Shown piece by piece: positions 53,918 to 54,089 of a stretch of DNA of 54,089 nt. The first letter of the stretch is position 1. Every line of letters begins with the position of its first letter. The DNA comes from Gammaproteobacteria bacterium (GTDB lineage Bacteria > Pseudomonadota > Gammaproteobacteria > JAJFJF01): assembly GCA_021774255.1 (NCBI GenBank), contig JAJFJF010000019.1:1-54089 (forward strand). The letters are read 5' to 3'. The notes beneath the pieces were generated by a model. The model did no database searches. It saw only the letters and a program-made list of their open reading frames with translations, and was not told the DNA's origin. The position numbers and the translations under genes are program-made.

Positions 53918-53946
53918 TAACCCCTCACCCCTCTCCTGGGCAACAG
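53917..53946. repeat. Partial CCCCTCACCCCTCTCC repeat
   Basis: TAACCCCTCACCCCTCTCCT right behind rpmI is one arm of the CCCTCTCCCC family; the second arm is missing or decayed. Confidence 0.4.
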
Positions 53947-54069
53947 GTCTTCCGATGCTTAGCCTAGAATAAGAGAGTAATGATTACTTTGTTGCATGGA
54001 TGCCACACAAGAGATTAGTCAAGTTCTTATGGAAGAGATGAAATTTGAAGATCCCTGTAGGAGTGAGTT

Positions 54070-54089
54070 ATGGCTAGAGTAAAACGTGG
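54070..54089 (+). CDS. rplT: 50S ribosomal protein L20 (5' end only)
   Basis: The last 20 bases encode MARVKR plus two bases, the standard L20 start, with AGGAG seven bases before the ATG. The gap of 152 bases to rpmI is longer than usual and contains a repeat fragment. The gene continues past the window. Confidence 0.85.

Overview
The window is a piece of a gammaproteobacterial chromosome. The conserved blocks show this: aroA-cmk-rpsA-ihfB-lapA-lapB-pyrF in the usual gammaproteobacterial order, thrS-infC-rpmI-rplT with infC starting at a rare AUU codon, and galU, purU, pdxB and an E. coli-length NAD-malic enzyme. No rRNA or other marker here allows a genus call. Proteins with ankyrin and leucine-rich repeats, GLUG repeats and receptor-like membrane architectures suggest a protist- or host-associated, possibly intracellular bacterium, such as a member of the Legionellales or a relative. 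That lifestyle is an inference.

Layout. 346-2210: pdxB and a class II aldolase/adducin protein (minus strand). 2555-4557: two lineage-specific genes. 4955-8997: AGCS symporter, secreted GH5 glycosidase, and a LuxR-type solo regulator. 9060-14598: six lineage-specific genes, mostly small or membrane proteins. 14775-18694: purU, a 483-aa unknown, a DUF2147 protein and a fasciclin protein. 18995-22996: a 1333-aa receptor-like polytopic protein. 23211-27032: PEBP protein, malic enzyme and a VOC/HPPD-like protein. 27345: an arginine-rich 89-aa protein. 27795-32408: two secreted proteins, one GLUG-repeat and one with propeller-like repeats. 32802-42096: core metabolism and translation. 42318-49325: a 2335-aa GLUG/TM/ankyrin/LRR/multi-TM protein. 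49690-50856: an AT-rich ATPase gene. 51093-54089: tRNA-Val and thrS-infC-rpmI-rplT (rplT is cut by the window end).

Main discovery. Thirteen copies of one long non-coding block, about 36 bp each, lie in the window. Twelve sit just upstream of a lineage-specific gene and one has no gene after it. None lies upstream of a recognisable core gene. Aligned on an almost invariant GTTAC, every copy has a TTAC-like element starting 12 nt upstream. All share an AT-rich ATATAT region from about +8. A TAG-like triplet lies at +15 in nearly all copies (14 or 16 in the exceptions). The block shows no inverted symmetry and occurs on both strands, always pointing at its gene. It looks like a dedicated promoter or regulator site that defines an undescribed regulon of surface and putative host-interaction proteins. 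It also corrects three gene starts. Three of these genes also share a 3' flank sequence, so they may travel as cassettes.

Several regulon products look eukaryote-like: a signal peptide, ectodomain, Ser-rich stalk, polytopic domain and acidic tail in one; GLUG ectodomain, ankyrin, RI-type LRR and an XK-like membrane domain in another; a cytosolic-type tail with two PPxY motifs; an N-terminal MGxxxS; and a Cys-Cys-Cys N-terminus. Three families of intergenic palindromic repeats separate the blocks.
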